Of a stretch of DNA of 64,000 bases, positions 24,558 to 37,493 are shown in pieces (within the stretch, counting starts at the first letter, position 1; each line of letters starts with the position of its first letter). The position numbers and the translations under genes are program-made. Location of the stretch: positions 289,929-353,928 of the forward strand of contig NKYR01000027.1 of NCBI GenBank assembly GCA_003184365.1, written 5' to 3'. Source of the stretch: Evernia prunastri (Eukaryota > Ascomycota > Lecanoromycetes > Lecanorales > Parmeliaceae). The notes below the pieces were generated by a model, which worked only from the letters and a program-made list of their open reading frames with translations, did no database searches and was not told the origin of the DNA.

Positions 24558-26251
24558 ATGGTGGATAAGCCAACCAACAAGCAGAGTCCTATTGTCAAAG
24601 GTGGAGCCTCTGTCGCGGACATGACCGCACGCCCCTTTCAATGCGAATGGCATGAAGGTTGCCCAAAGGTAAGCAATCCTGCGCCAAAATCCCTACCTCG
24701 GCAGTGCTTGTCAACGTCCCAACACACCCACCAGAGGCTGATCGCAATCGCATCCCGCAGAGTTTCAACCGAAAATCCGATCTCCAGCGCCATTACCGAA
24801 TACATACCAATGAGCGCCCTTATGCTTGCGACTACAAACCGTGCAGCAAGACCTTCATTCAGCGCAGCGCCTTGACCGTCCACCGCCGTACTCATACCGG
24901 GGACAAGCCTCATAAGTGTCCATTCACAGGTTGCGGGAAGTGCTTCTCCGACGTACGTTCTTGCTAGCAATTGGGCTTTGGGACCCTGCAAAAGGCTTAC
25001 ATCACGCGCAGTCCTCGAGTCTGGCCAGACATCGCCGTATACATACCAATGACAAGCCCTACATTTGCCGAAATCAGCGCTGCAAGAAAGCGTAAGCATG
25101 ATCCGATGCACCGTCAATATACCATTTTCGCTAACAGCCAACCCAGCTTCTGCCGGAAAACCACCATGACAAAACACATTCGAAAGGAGCATCCTGCAGA
25201 ACCAATTCAACACGATCAGGATGCCGAGTATTCGGAGGATGATGATGCCTCGGACGAAGAGGAGCTTGAAGAAGACACCGAAGCGAGCAAAGAAGATTCT
25301 CAGCTTCCTTATCAGGAATCGACGGACCTCGATCAGAGGAATCAATCAGTTGGGGCACCGAGCCAATATAAAAGAAGTTTGTGGCGTCTTCCTGGAGAAA
25401 CGGTCCAACGCCCAAATCCCCTCCAGCTAGAAAGGCCAACTCCACGCTCCGAGGCCCGAATCCACGAAATCAAGCTTGAACACCGCTCGTGCTCTTCCAC
25501 CCCAAAAAGATCCTCAACCGACCCCTGCGGTTCCCGAGCAATGCCCTCAACCGAGTACTTACACGTCAGAGCGGATACAACGCCCAACGGTTTGCCCTCA
25601 GCGCCTGCAAGTGCTGGTGTGCCGACCCAGTATCACCTGGGAAACGACGGCAACATGGACATGTGGAGTCAACACTCGATGCAAAACAGCCCCATCAGTC
25701 TTACACATTCGTCTCCAAGTTCCGCCACTACTCAGTCTCATTCGGTGTTCCCATCGCAGCCTTACTCGTTGCAGCACATTAGCATGCCTCCCGAGCCAAT
25801 GTCGTATCCCGATCATCAACAGGCCACTCAGAACTTGGAGCAGCTGAAAATCGAGCAGCCCCAGGTGCACCAATACGGCGGCCTACCACAGAACGTTCCT
25901 CAACAACAAGATGCGTACCCGGATATGTCTCGAGGAGCGTCTCAACAGCAAGCATACGACGTGACACAGGGGCAAGTGGTCGCTCAGCAATATCAGAGCA
26001 ACATGCCGGCGACCCAAGCACCGACTCAGTCGATGTCCCAATACGCAGTGGCCGTACAAGAGGCACCTTACCAACCACCTCAGTTCCTCCCCCCGGACAA
26101 TTACTCCCTCGGGAGCCAATACTTTACACCTCACTCCAACGGCCTGTACCAATACACTGATGGGTTGGACTGGTGGAAAGAAGAGGTCAAGCCCGAAGAT
26201 TATTGGACCCTTATGCCAAGTCAGAGAATGCAAGGCAATGATTGGCCTTGA
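24558..26251 (+). CDS. C2H2 zinc-finger transcription factor
   Basis: Four exons (24558-24668, 24761-24952, 25012-25091, 25147-26251) give 495 residues; the introns of 92, 59 and 55 nt all fall inside the finger region and restore finger spacing when removed. About four C2H2 fingers follow one another in residues 30-140, with linkers of the TNERPY / TGDKPH / TNDKPY type: FQCEWHEGCPKSFNRKSDLQRHYRIH, a second with QRSALTVHRRTH, a third with FSDSSSLARHRRIH and a fourth with FCRKTTMTKHIRKEH. An acidic stretch follows (SEDDDASDEEELEED), then a long Gln/Pro/Ser-rich tail that may be an activation domain. It should be a nuclear sequence-specific DNA-binding protein. The finger set is conserved among ascomycetes, but I do not assign a named orthologue. 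Confidence 0.88.
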
Positions 26252-27000
26252 TAATCGCCTGACTTCAGATGCCATTGACGACTCCGACCTATCTGCTACG
26301 CTTATACTACGAACCTCTGACATAGACGACCTGGATTTCGACGCGTTATGCATAGCGAGCGACGTGAGGCTTTCTGTTTCGAGCAAGCTTTTGACCGCAT
26401 TTTCTTCTTCCCTTTTTTGCGAACTCAACGATCTAACGACGGCCGGCCGATACGACACGACACTGCTCCACCTCTTTGCGTGCCCAACAAAAGTTCGAGA
26501 TGTCCCCACATCGCTGTTTCATCTACCTGTTTTATTTTTACGTTGGGAGAAACGGACCTCCTAGTTCAGGCATGGGCATCATCTGGCGTCTTTTTTATCA
26601 TCTACCATCTATCTACCTAGCCAATTTCCATCCCCCCCACCACCACCACCACCACCACCATCGCAGCATTTCATGGGACCTTTTGGGCGTTACCGGAAGG
26701 GAAAAAAAATGAGCCAACTGGGGCGCACATCGAAAATGTTCGAGCCTCTTCAGGCCGACCTCGATGTTGATTTTATTTTATTTGTTTTTCAAAGCAGAGC
26801 TGGTCCGCCCCTCGATTGGCTGTTCGATCGAGAGAATGTTGGGGTATATAACGTCTTCCGTAGGCCGACTGGCTACTGGCTTGCATATAGCTTTTAGCGA
26901 CAGCATGATACCAATTCTATATATCTTATCTATTTATCTACTTATCTATTTATTTCACCAACGTATCTACGATCCAACATAACACATACCGCTACCTTAC
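26252..27000. other. 3' region of the C2H2 gene with CCA microsatellite
   Basis: Presumed 3' UTR and flank. It contains a CCA trinucleotide run (about 26638-26662). The overlapping plus-strand ORFs here translate that repeat as poly-His and are not supported as genes. Confidence 0.5.
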
Positions 27001-29500
27001 GCTACGCTACCTTGAAGCATCCTGTTGTTGAAGCTTGACAGGAAGAATTAGGGTAACGACTGTTGTTTGCGCCAAAAAGGGACGCAAAAAGGGCGCATGG
27101 AAGGTGTGTGTGTGTTGCGTGCTAAACAAGGTTAAACCCCTGGCAGGCTGGCTTTGGAACGTACGAGAGCTGTCAAATGTGTCATTTTTTCTTATTCTTT
27201 TTTCTGTCAAATGTGTCATTGTTGCTTAGTTGAAAGGTTACTGCATTACGCCTTGACCGCGATCTTGACCTTGACCGCTAAGTTTGTAGGGTTGGTTAGG
27301 GTTGGTTAGGTAGGTTAGGTACTCTAGGTAAGGTAGGTTAAGGTAGGTAGGTTACTGGTACTGGTAAGTGGTAAATCCCATGGTAAATAAGGTAAGGGCC
27401 AAGTGGTAAGGTAAGCTCGTAAGTGGCTAAGTTAGGCTAGGGGCTAAGATGGCCTGCCTGGTCTTTCTCTTCTCTCGCTCTCGCTGTCTCTATCTCTAGC
27501 TATCTCTCTCCCGCACGCGCGCGCGCGCACGCTGGCCCACCTACCTCAGTTCTCTATAGCACTGTACTCTACGTCAGTGAGTGAGTGACATCTGGGCCCG
27601 TGCCTTTGGAAAAAAAGAAAAAAGAAAGGGGAAAAGGATTACGTAGAAGAAAATAATTGAAAATAGGTAGAATGGGTTCTAGACGTGGTGGTGCGTGAGG
27701 TGAGCACAGGCCGCTTTTTCTTGACATTTCTTGTCAACCACCATTTTTCTGTTTTCCTTTTTTTCTTTTAGGGCCCTTCCGCCTTCCGCCTCCCCAACCA
27801 ACGCCAACGCCACTTTTTTATCTGTATGTATGTAAGTTATCCACCACACACACACACACACACATATATATGCACCTACACGCATATCCACATTTCAAGA
27901 CTTTGACACGTCGATCCACACATATGCCGACACGTAGATCTTACATGCACACACGATATACACGCATACCGGCATGCAGACATGCAGATATTTGGATGTA
28001 GGGTTTTTGGGACAGAGATCCACACGCATACACATTGTTTAGGTGAACGTAGGTTTGGACGTAGATCCACACGCATACACAGCTAGATAGGAATGGCACG
28101 CACACACACACGCACACACACGCACACGCGCACGTCATAATGATGGATAGGCGAGAAGTTAATCTGGTGGAAGATCGAGATCGAGGTGATGCGAGGCGGG
28201 GCGAGGCGAGGCGGGGTGCTGGTGGTGGGCGATGGGAGGGGATGGAGGGGGGAAGAGGGAGGAAACGAAACGTGCACTGCGGTTATCTTACGATTTCTAT
28301 ATATATAATATCTGAATACTAATCGTGGTGGAGGTTGGGTGTGTGGAGAGGGGAGGGAGGAAGGGAGGGAGGTGAGTAGGTAGGGAGGTAGCTAGCTAGC
28401 TCTGGGTATGTGTGTATGTGTGTGTGTATGTATGTATGTGTGTATGTATGTATGTAGATAGGTATAGGTAGGGTGTGTACGTTTGCAGGTGTAGGTAGGG
28501 TAAGTATGTATGTGTGCAGGTATGGGGATACATACCCAGGTAAAGCAGCACGGAACGGAAGGGCGGCACGCTATCCTTTCTTTCCTTCCTTCCTTCCTTC
28601 CTTCCTTCCTTCCTTCCTTCTTTCTTTCTCCCTTCTTCCTCTTTCAATTCAATTCAATCCAATTCAATCCAATCCAGAACCGGGCTACGGGAAAGGGATG
28701 GAAGAGGGGGGGGAGAAACATTGTTGGGAACGACTCCCAAGCACTTGGGAAACCCGGATGGACTCTACGCTACCGTACATAGATAGATAGATAGATACAT
28801 ACATACATACATAAATAGATAGATTGGATAGTTAGGTAGGTCCAATCCGACAACGGTACAACAATCATACTTTCCTACTCACCACCAAATCTATCCATTC
28901 TGCAACCGGGGATCGACATCTGGTCATCTGGATTGCGCATCTCATGTTGAGAGACTCTGGCTGGGACCTGAGCGCCTGCGCGGGGGGGGGACCCAGGATG
29001 GGACACGGGGCGTTGGGAGTGTGGAGGGATACGGATGTGGGTGTGGAGCACGTAATTCAGGCCGATGCGGGCTTTTTGGTTTTTGGGGTAGAGTGGAGAT
29101 TTGGGGGGGATGGGGATGGGGATTGGGGAATGGAAAAAATTGGAGGGGTGCATTGGTAGGGAGAGCGGTGAGTGAATGAGTGAGGGAGAGAGAGAGTGTG
29201 TGTGTTAGTGTCAGGTGGTGTGGGGTTTGGGTGGGTAGTAAAGTACTGTAGATGTGTGGGTGTCGTTTTTTGTGGCGTTCGTGTCGGGCGTAGGGCTGTC
29301 GATGGGGGATTCTTGATAAGAGTGCAAGGCAGCCGGTCCGTGTGTCACACCATTTTCTTCTTACGAGAGAGGTCTGAACGTTGCGGATTGCGGCGAACTG
29401 GTTGGTTCGGTGGGTTTGGAGGTTTCCCCGTCTAATCAATCGTTATGTTTTCTGCTTCATTTGTGCTTGTGCCTCCTTGAGGAGAGCGGTGTGGAAAAGT
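27001..29500. repeat. Low-complexity region dense in microsatellites
   Basis: About 2.5 kb dominated by simple sequence: TTAGG/TAGGT-type repeats (27287-27352), a CG/CA run (27515-27532), CA runs (about 27845-27864 and 28097-28132), TATG/TG runs (28405-28460), a CTTC tract (28577-28629), AATTC/AATCC repeats (about 28645-28675), GATA then CATA runs (28781-28812), a G homopolymer (about 28982-28990) and GA/GT runs (29180-29205). No coding sequence is supported; the ORFs are translations of the repeats. Confidence 0.75.
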
Positions 29501-29877
29501 CTGCTGTCTCTAGCTTTTTTTTGTTCGGAGACGCAGGCCGTGGTTTATCTCGTTGATGTTGCTGAGCGGTGGGGGGGCTGAGGGTGCCCTGAACGGTTTC
29601 ACGGCGGGAGGTGGTTGGGGGCGGAACTTATCTCGAAGGTAGAGATTTGATTCGGTTAGCGACGATTACGTGAGGTGTCTGTTGTGAAGCATTCCAGTAC
29701 AGAGTATGGCAGCGTACCTTTGAGACAAGTACGGTCATTGCGATCCTCTGCATTGGTTTATGGCTCAAGAAGACGTGCTTCATCGTTCGGATACAATTCT
29801 CATTTTTCCGGACCCCATGTCTTTCCCCCAAACATTCTGACCAGTGACGGGTACTCTTGGCAGCCAGCCGTGTCATC

Positions 29878-30536
29878 CTAAAGGGCTGCCGTGCGGTCGC
29901 AAACCAGATGGGTGACATGTTCTCGAACTGGATACATTCTGGTCCTTTTGAGCACTAGGATGTACGCGTTCAGGCCCCGAGAGTCCACAGAAATGGAAGT
30001 GATGATGTTGGCTTTGTTTAGTCCAATGCCAGCTATTATCCCGTCTGCGTTGGAGAGATACTCGGTTACGGGATTATGCATCTTGTACTTGATGTCCGAC
30101 TGGATATCCCAGACTATCCTACATCTCGAGTGAACGCTGAAAACACGCCACGCATCAAGTTGTTTTCGTTGTAGTAGATAGGTGTCACTTCTAGGTGAAA
30201 TTACTGGCAAGTGAACGCAGCTGCGAGACCTGAGCTTTGCAATCTTTCGTCATCCTTTTGGTGGAGTTTTACAAGACTCGCAGATCGCAGACCGTTTTTT
30301 AATAACTCAAAGGCAAGCTGGCGCTTGTGGTGGCAGGTCACGAGTTCTTTTCCTTTGATAACAGGGTATATCCAGATACGGTTGTGACGTTCTGGCGGAA
30401 TTTTGAGGGTTGGGAATGGCTTCTGTGTTGTCCAAACGGCCTTCTTGGTTCGAGGCATGGCTGATGGTTGATTACTTCGCAAAAATTGGTTCAGGATGTT
30501 CAAGAAGCTGTATGAGTGTTGCAGGCTGGTATGCAA
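29878..30536 (-). pseudogene. Decayed fragment with a 2EXR-like start
   Basis: Two minus-strand frames abut. The upstream one (30201-30536) begins with a segment containing KPFPTLKIPPERHNRIWIYPVI, which resembles the LPPELRNRIY-type opening of fungal 2EXR/F-box-like orphan proteins. The downstream one (29878-30210) has a further 110 residues in another frame. No good intron joins them, so a frameshifted remnant of a lineage-specific fungal orphan is the best reading. Function unknown. Confidence 0.3.
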
Positions 30537-30634
30537 GGACCGTCCAATGCACAGGACTTTCTCAGGAAGCGCTGGAAAACGAGAGTTCTTGAATCAACCC
30601 GTCCAAGTGATATATTCGACTCAAAAGACTTCCC

Positions 30635-31110
30635 TTAATTTGATGGCTTTGCGAGGTGCGTAGCGGCCAAATGATGACAGTTGGCCACCACCGAGCGCCA
30701 GGATGACAGGTTGTTCCCAGAAGGATGGACGAACCTCAGGACGTGACAAGTGAAGCCAACTCCCGGTGCGCGCATTGCGATGGCAATGAGGTAATCCAAT
30801 TCGCGCTGGCGGCCCAAATGGCTCTCATGTATCTCCAAAGTCTAGAGTAAAGGAGGATGTGAGCCTTTTTATGGTTGATAAGGCGATATGGTTAAGGTCT
30901 TTCGTGAATCGTAGTGATTCTCCAGGAAGATTTGTCTGCAGACAGATGCGATAGCGAACGTTGATCAACCCGTTGTAGTAATCGCAATCAAAGAACCTCT
31001 TGAGTATGAGATGTTGCTTGGCTTGTGCTACGACGGCGAAGCCCCAGACAATCTCTTGAAGCTCCGGCGGAAGAGAGGAGTCCGCACAATAGTATTGCTT
31101 GATGGTCAGT
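30635..31110 (-). pseudogene. Second decayed 2EXR-like fragment
   Basis: Reading the minus strand from about 31110 gives SSLPPELQEIVWGFAVVAQ and a further stretch to a stop near 30835; the adjoining frame 30635-30838 continues with EIHESHLGRQRELDYLIAIA. The LPPELQ-x-IVW opening is again 2EXR-like, suggesting a paralogue of the neighbouring fragment. A CTCTAG acceptor-like site lies at the frame change, but no matching donor is obvious. Confidence 0.28.
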
Positions 31111-32724
31111 GATAGATGTTGAAGGTGCGGGACAGAGGCTGTTGAACCTGCTCACACTCAAGGTTCAATGCTTGCCGGGAAATCTTGATACGTTCCTTGG
31201 CTGTACCGGAGGCCTTGCAGTGTGGGTATTGTGAGCGAGGTGATGATCGTCAGAATGAAATGAGAACAGTCGTATTGAAGCGAAGCCCGAGATTATCCGC
31301 TGGTCAGCAAAAGAGCAAGTATTGCCTGGTTGTGCATAGAGAAATGATATAAGAACAACAAACGCTCGAAATTGCAGCCCTCATTAACCCATAATCCTCC
31401 CACTGCCTACACTACTGCTCCCAGTGGAAGCTTCGACCACCATAGGCCAGATTCGCAACCATTGAAAATTCCAAAAGGCGAATCGCCAACGCTTTTCAGC
31501 TGTCATCCTCCCTCTCTGCATGATCTTGCTCGCCGTACCCAGAAGTAGCAACCTCTTTGAGCGCCTTGTCGGCATCCTGAACCAAATCTATCCCTCTCTG
31601 AATCGGTCAGCGTTCCTGGAATGTTCTCTGCGCGAGATAGACAACATGTTTTGACTCTGCACCGGTCCAGTGTCAACTCCCATTGCCTATCTCTCCGCCT
31701 TCAGAACACAACGCTCCTCAATGGTGCCGAAAATCAGAAGCATGACGTAACAGATGCAATGGGTCAAGAGTATCCAGGGATGCTCCATCAAGATCCGGAA
31801 ATCCTTCCTCAATTTAGCCATGTCCTCATCCACAACCTTTGACATGCCTTCAGCTCCATCGCCAGGTTATCAGAGCAAAGGTCCAGCATTGCAGCAGTCG
31901 AGTCGTGGATAGTGCCTCTAGCTAGCTCTGCGCACACCTACAAGAGCGTCGGATACGGAAACCGGGTCTGCTATGGTAGCCTATGTTGAAGCTGATTGAC
32001 GCCACACAGAGGGAGAGGAAACGGTGTATAAAAAGGTCCCCAAGATAGTTCCTGAATTTAAGCATCTTGAACAATAGAAGGATGTCGGGGTCAGATCCAG
32101 GTCTGTTTGTCCCGATTTCGACCTGTATCTTCTGCTTAGACTACACTCCTTTCATCTATGTCCATGTCAGAATCGGCTACACTGCCTCGGTGCATCTGCC
32201 AGGAATGTGTCGCTCCGATTGCTTTTGCTTAGTCCGGTTTGAGAGATAAGTTGCTAGGAGTCAAGGAGAAAAATAAGTGAACGGAAGCCGCGAACTCTGT
32301 ACCATACAGATGCAATCCTACCAAGTCGTGCAACATCTTTGCGGCAACAAAGGCGAGGAGTATGCTTTGAGCTAGATTCGTGATCTATCCGCCAGAGTCC
32401 ATGAGAAAGTTCTTCACCTCCGGACTCATTCCGAGCTCGTAATATTTATACTGCATACTGCCAATACCGCCAGTGCCCAGGGACAGAAATTGGATTGCTT
32501 CAATACCCGCGGACGTGGAAAATCCGGATTAAAGATCAGCCGCTAGCGTGCGCTAACCAAAATTGGACCGGCAAATCATCTCAGGTGGAAAGAAGTTTCT
32601 CGACAACATCATCATCATTAGTTTGAACGATGTCTTGCCACTGTCCGCCATGATGTATCTTTCTCGATTATAATGCTTTGATAACAATCTACTGTCTGCA
32701 CTTCAGTAACACCACACCACCAAC
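31111..32724. other. Intergenic region upstream of YME1
   Basis: About 1.6 kb with only short ORFs on both strands and no recognisable family. The last few hundred bases should hold the YME1 promoter. Confidence 0.45.
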
Positions 32725-35430
32725 ATGGCGTTCCAGGCGCCAGGAGCGGTACGTACACGCCACCCCATGTCTAATGAGTATATCTAACACATCTCATGCA
32801 GAACTTGGCTTCTATAACCTCAGAGCTATGGCCGTCACTGAAGTCACCATCGAAAGTGCCATGGAAAACTGTACGGTTACTATCGCCGCGGGCGGCTGCC
32901 TCCAGGTCTCAAAGTGTTGCAGGACAGCGGTCCATATCGACTGAGCTCTCCAAGGTGGAGAGCAGTGTCAGTTCCAAATACCTCCGCTTTGTTGGTCTTG
33001 TACTGGTCTTGTACTGACCTTGGCAGATTTGTTCAAAGCCGGAGCTGCCAGATTGCTTAGCATCAGCGCCCATAGTCACTCTCAAACCCTTACACATGAG
33101 AGGGATTACGCTTGGGGGTCAATCATTAACCGTGGGGACCATCCGTACGTCAACAGTCAGTTCCCTGCATGGATCCACGCTCATTGATACAGCTTCCTCC
33201 AAGACCTTTCAACATGCGAACCCATTCTGCCTTGGAACCCTATCCTTTTCGCGGACTACACGGCCCTACTCAACCTTACCGCCCTTTAAATTCATACGCA
33301 ACTACAGATCAGTAAAATCTAACTTGCCTAGCATTTCGCAACGGCGGACACTGTTTGCCGGGAACTCGTCTCAAAATCTACTTGCGCATATGGAACAAAC
33401 GGCCAATAACAACCCTACAAGCCCAACAGCCCAGAATGCTTTCTACTCAGCACTTCTACGTGCCGATATGCCTGCAATCTTGGTAGAACGGTATCAGACT
33501 GGACGATATGCTTCCAACAGCGCCTGCGAGACTACATACCAGCGAGCACTTGAGAGACTCGCCCGAACAGAGGGGGCTTCGGCTTCAAGAGGCGGTGCAC
33601 CTACACAAGGGCGCAACAACATGTCCAACGAACAATTGCAGGCTATCGGCCAAGCTGTTGCAGCACAATCAAGAGGCGGAAGTATTGCTAGCGCCAAGGT
33701 GGGCAGCTCTGGCACCGGTGAAAAGGCTAGTCCATTGTACGTGGTCGTTGATGAGTCGATGGGCACAATCATCCTTAAATGGGTCAAGTTTGTCTTCTAC
33801 TTCACTTTGATTGGCTATGGTTGCTTTGTCGTCCTTCAGTTGGCTGTCGATGCGTCTGGGGTTCTCAAGAGAGTTGGAGGTGGCGCTACTAACGAAGCGG
33901 AGCCTCAGCAACAGACTGTCCGCTTCTCCGACGTTCACGGGTGCGACGAGGCAAAGGAAGATCTTCAGGAACTCGTCGAATTCTTGAAGAACCCTGAAAA
34001 GTTTTCAACACTCGGTGGAAAGCTGCCCAAAGGTATCTTACTGGTTGGGCCACCTGGTACCGGAAAGACACTGCTAGCTCGTGCCGTGGCTGGAGAAGCT
34101 GGAGTGCCCTTCTTCTTCATGTCTGGTGCTGAGTTTGACGAAATCTACGTTGGCGTTGGCGCCAAGCGCGTTCGTGAACTGTTCGCCAATGCTCGAGCCA
34201 AGGCCCCAGCAATCATTTTCATTGACGAACTGGATGCTGTGGGAGGCAAACGCAATGAAAGAGATCCAGCATACGTCAAGCAATCCCTCAATCAGCTGCT
34301 CACCGAACTCGATGGCTTCTCACAGGACACGGGTGTCATCATACTCGCGGCAACGAACTTCCCGCAATTGCTGGACAAAGCTCTCACTCGGCCGGGACGA
34401 TTTGACCGCAATATCATTGTCCCTTTGCCCGACGTTCGTGGCCGTATGCAAATCCTCAAGCACCACATGAAGAACATTCAAGTAGCTACTGATATCGATG
34501 AGTCGATCATTGCGCGAGGTACCTCGGGCTTCTCTGGCGCCGAGCTCGAAAACCTCGTCAATCAAGCTGCTGTCCGGGCAAGTCGCAACAAATCTACAAA
34601 AGTCAGCATGTTGGACTTTGACTGGGCCAAAGACAAGATCATGATGGGGGCTGAGCGGCGGAGTGCTGTCATCCAAGAAAAGGACAAATTAATGACCGCT
34701 TACCATGAGGCTGGACATGCGCTCGTCGGCTTGTTCACTAAAGGAGCAACACCACTCTACAAAGTCACCATCATGCCTCGTGGCCAAGCTCTAGGCGTGA
34801 CACATTTCATGCCCGATATGGACAAAGTCTCTATGGCTAGGGTCGAGTACTTTGCCCAAATCGATACATTCATGGGCGGAAAGGTCGCTGAGCAATTAAT
34901 CTATGGGGACGATAATGTATCCAGTGGATGCTCAGCCGTATGCAATCCTCTTCGTGCAGACAAAGGCAAATGCTAACAGCAGCCAGGACCTCAAAAGCGC
35001 AACCCAGATAGCCTACGACATGGTCGCCTCGTGCGGCATGTCCGACGTCCTTGGTAATATGGACTTTGCAAGCAACTACGATCACCTCTCCTCCGAGACC
35101 AGACTCAAGATCGAACAGGAAGTCAAACGCTTCGTGGAAGAGGCTAAATCCCGCGCAACCGCTCTGCTGACGGAGAAGAGAAAGGAATTGGACATTGTGG
35201 CGAAGGCACTGCTGGAGTACGAGACGCTATCGTTGGAAGAGATAAACAAGGTGCTCAAGGGGGAGAAGCTGGACAAGATGACCACCCTCGTAAAATCTCC
35301 CATGAAGCTGCCAGAGATTGTGCTGCCGCCCGGCATGGGTGGGGAAGGTTCGCCGCCGCCGTCGGCCAGAAGCACGGATCAAGGGCCGGATAACGGAACG
35401 GGTGATGGGAGCGGCGGCGCGAAATTATGA
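32725..35430 (+). CDS. YME1: Mitochondrial i-AAA protease Yme1
   Basis: Exons 32725-32748, 32802-32966, 33027-34937 and 34987-35430 give about 847 residues in the simplest model. The protein is an inner-membrane ATP-dependent zinc metalloprotease facing the intermembrane space, where it degrades misfolded or unassembled proteins. Visible features: a Ser/Arg-rich mitochondrial presequence, the conserved HMEQTANNNP...YQTGRYAS segment, one transmembrane helix (about 311-337), the AAA module with Walker A GPPGTGKT (about 402) and Walker B IIFIDELDAVGG, the SRH with LTRPGRFDR, and the peptidase zinc motif HEAGH (about 622). The last intron splits GCSA from DLKSATQ. The second intron boundary is uncertain: another frame across 33028-33130 (LFKAGAARLLSIS) also looks conserved and would need one extra intron. 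The long open frame ending at 34976 is read-through of the last intron. Confidence 0.93.
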
Positions 35431-36395
35431 GCTTTCTACTCCCTTTCTTTTATCTTTCGTCGTGTCGTCGATGCTGAACGCAGCAGGAGTATTTTCCCCA
35501 AAGCATTTTCTACCTGGCAAGCGGCCGGCTCTAGGTGTTGTTCCGCATTTATCTCAAAAGACCTTTTTCTCTTTTGCCTTAGATAGCTAGCATAGCGCTT
35601 TCTTTCCACGGCCGGCAGGCATGCAGATGGTATTCCTAAAGCCTAACCCACCTTTTCATGGAACTCCCTTTTCTCACATCGTTCTATGTGTATGTCTCTC
35701 TCTCTCTCTCCCTCTGCTGAATCCCATCAAACACCTCGCTGTGTCCTGGCTGATCCGATCCGATCTTAAACACTGGCCATGTTCGCTCATGTTTTTATTC
35801 ATGTCTATGTTTCATGGTTGGTCATGGTTGGTCATGCGTGATGTGATGGATAAGCCCTGGCTTATTCCATTCCATTCCTCTCCATTCCGTTCCATTCCGT
35901 TCCATTCCATTCTCATTCACATTCACGTTCACGTTCACGTTCTAGAACATATGGTGATTATGTAGCATATGCACGTGTCTAGTATACGACGAGGAAGCGG
36001 TGAAACGAGGCTCTCGATTGAGTGATGCGGTCTGTTTTGGTTCAACGGGGTATGAAGGAAGGGGGAGGGAGGTAGGTAGCTGGCTTACACATGAACACTA
36101 TGAAATGGTATGGGATATAGGAAGAGAAGAGCCTGGCTTCTTGTTTGACTAGAGTGCGTACATAGAGAGAGAGAGAGAGACACACACACAGACAAGCTCG
36201 CTTTCCAAGACACATAGAGCGTTCCTTTCTCCCCCCCCCCCCCCCCCGGGCCCATCTTCCCACACAATAATCTTCCCGAAATCGAATCGAATCGAATCAA
36301 AACCAAGTCAAGTCAAGCCAATCTTTCCATCCCATTTCATTCCTTTCTAGTCCTTTTTCTTCCTTTCCCCAAGACAGAACGGGATATCTCAGCCC
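35431..36395. repeat. YME1 3' flank with simple repeats
   Basis: No gene is supported. It contains a degenerate TCCATTCCGT/TTCAC pentamer-type array (35864-35940), a GA run followed by CA (about 36160-36190), a 17-base C homopolymer (36231-36247) and ATCGA then CAAGT pentamers (about 36280-36318). Confidence 0.65.
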
Positions 36396-36967
36396 TTATC
36401 TCGTCCCAAACAAAGGTAACTTTGTCGCTCGAGGATCCCCGAGTCCGTGAGGTTGCTTGAATGGATTGTCCTTGTAATTGGAGTGGTCGGCTGGTATGGT
36501 CGGTTGACTGGTGTCTTGTCTTGTCTTGTCTGTATGTCCGGCCGTCCATCTTGGGAAATCCCCCTCCCTCAGGTCTAGCTGCCAGTCGGGCTCCGGTATG
36601 AAATCGAATGAGGTTTCGTTGTGTCTTTGAAGCTTATGGTATTGTTCGCAGATAATGCAGGTCATCGAGGTATTTTTTGACGGAAAAGACGTGCTTTTTG
36701 GTGACTCTTGACGATTTCTTCTTCGCTTAGGCTCCGTTGAGGCACATATGGCGCGGGAAGATTCGACCGGCGGTGGGGGGTTGGAGTCGATGCCTGCCTG
36801 AGGTGCAATCGCTTGGGTTCATCCGAGGGCGGGATTGGAAACTTGCGCGGGGAGGCAGAGTGGCCCTTCCTGTCCGACGCAAGGTAGCCTTCGTTGGGGG
36901 GAAGCCTGTTGCCAGGATGGGAATCTTGTAATCTGGTGTAGAGCCTGAAGTATCGCTGTGAAGTCAA
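36396..36967 (-). CDS. Possible small orphan gene, two frames
   Basis: A 101-residue minus-strand ORF (36662-36967) with a charged C-terminal SEEEIVKSHQKARLFRQKIP segment ends where a second ORF (36396-36665, starting MTCIICEQYH) begins in another frame. Both have protein-like composition, but no intron joining them is clear and no family is recognised. It may be a spliced small gene or chance. Confidence 0.2.
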
Positions 36968-37493
36968 TTGCAGCTAACAAAGCGACGAAAAATCACGATA
37001 TCTCTAAGTGATGCTGGAAGACCTAAGTTGTCGGACCTTGTTGACTAGCGACGGGCCTGCCTCGAGGACTATGGGTTCCAAGACTGTGGATTCGACGCTC
37101 GGCTGCGCTCTTTGGTATCTGGGTTCGGGGGACTCGTCAAGAAGCCGTGGCCGACGTGGTCTCGGCATTTATTTCTTCGAAGCTGTTGCCGCTGCTGCCT
37201 TGCAGTCTCCTAGAGTACAGCTTCTTAGTTTTGGCGTTCCTAAAAGCGTGAAGCCCTCAAGAAACCCAAGACTAAGGGACCAGGAGACCAAATGGGAGAT
37301 GGCTGGGTCCATCGACGACATGCATGACGTAGGAAGTGCTGCAGACCAAATACACGATGAAGGAAAACCAGAAAAACAAGGCTCAAGGTGGGAATATCGT
37401 AGTGACGGATAACGGACCACAGTTTGCAGGCTTCGTCTCTCTATGACCACGAATTAGCAATGTTGTGAGAACGCTTCGACGGACATTGGACGC

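Noticed and set aside
26160..26712. ORFs with a poly-His stretch
   Set aside because: Translation of a CCA microsatellite in the presumed 3' UTR of the C2H2 gene.
34938..34976. YME1 frame ending in VCNPLRADKGKC
   Set aside because: Read-through of the last intron (GTATGC donor, GCTAAC branch, CCAG acceptor).
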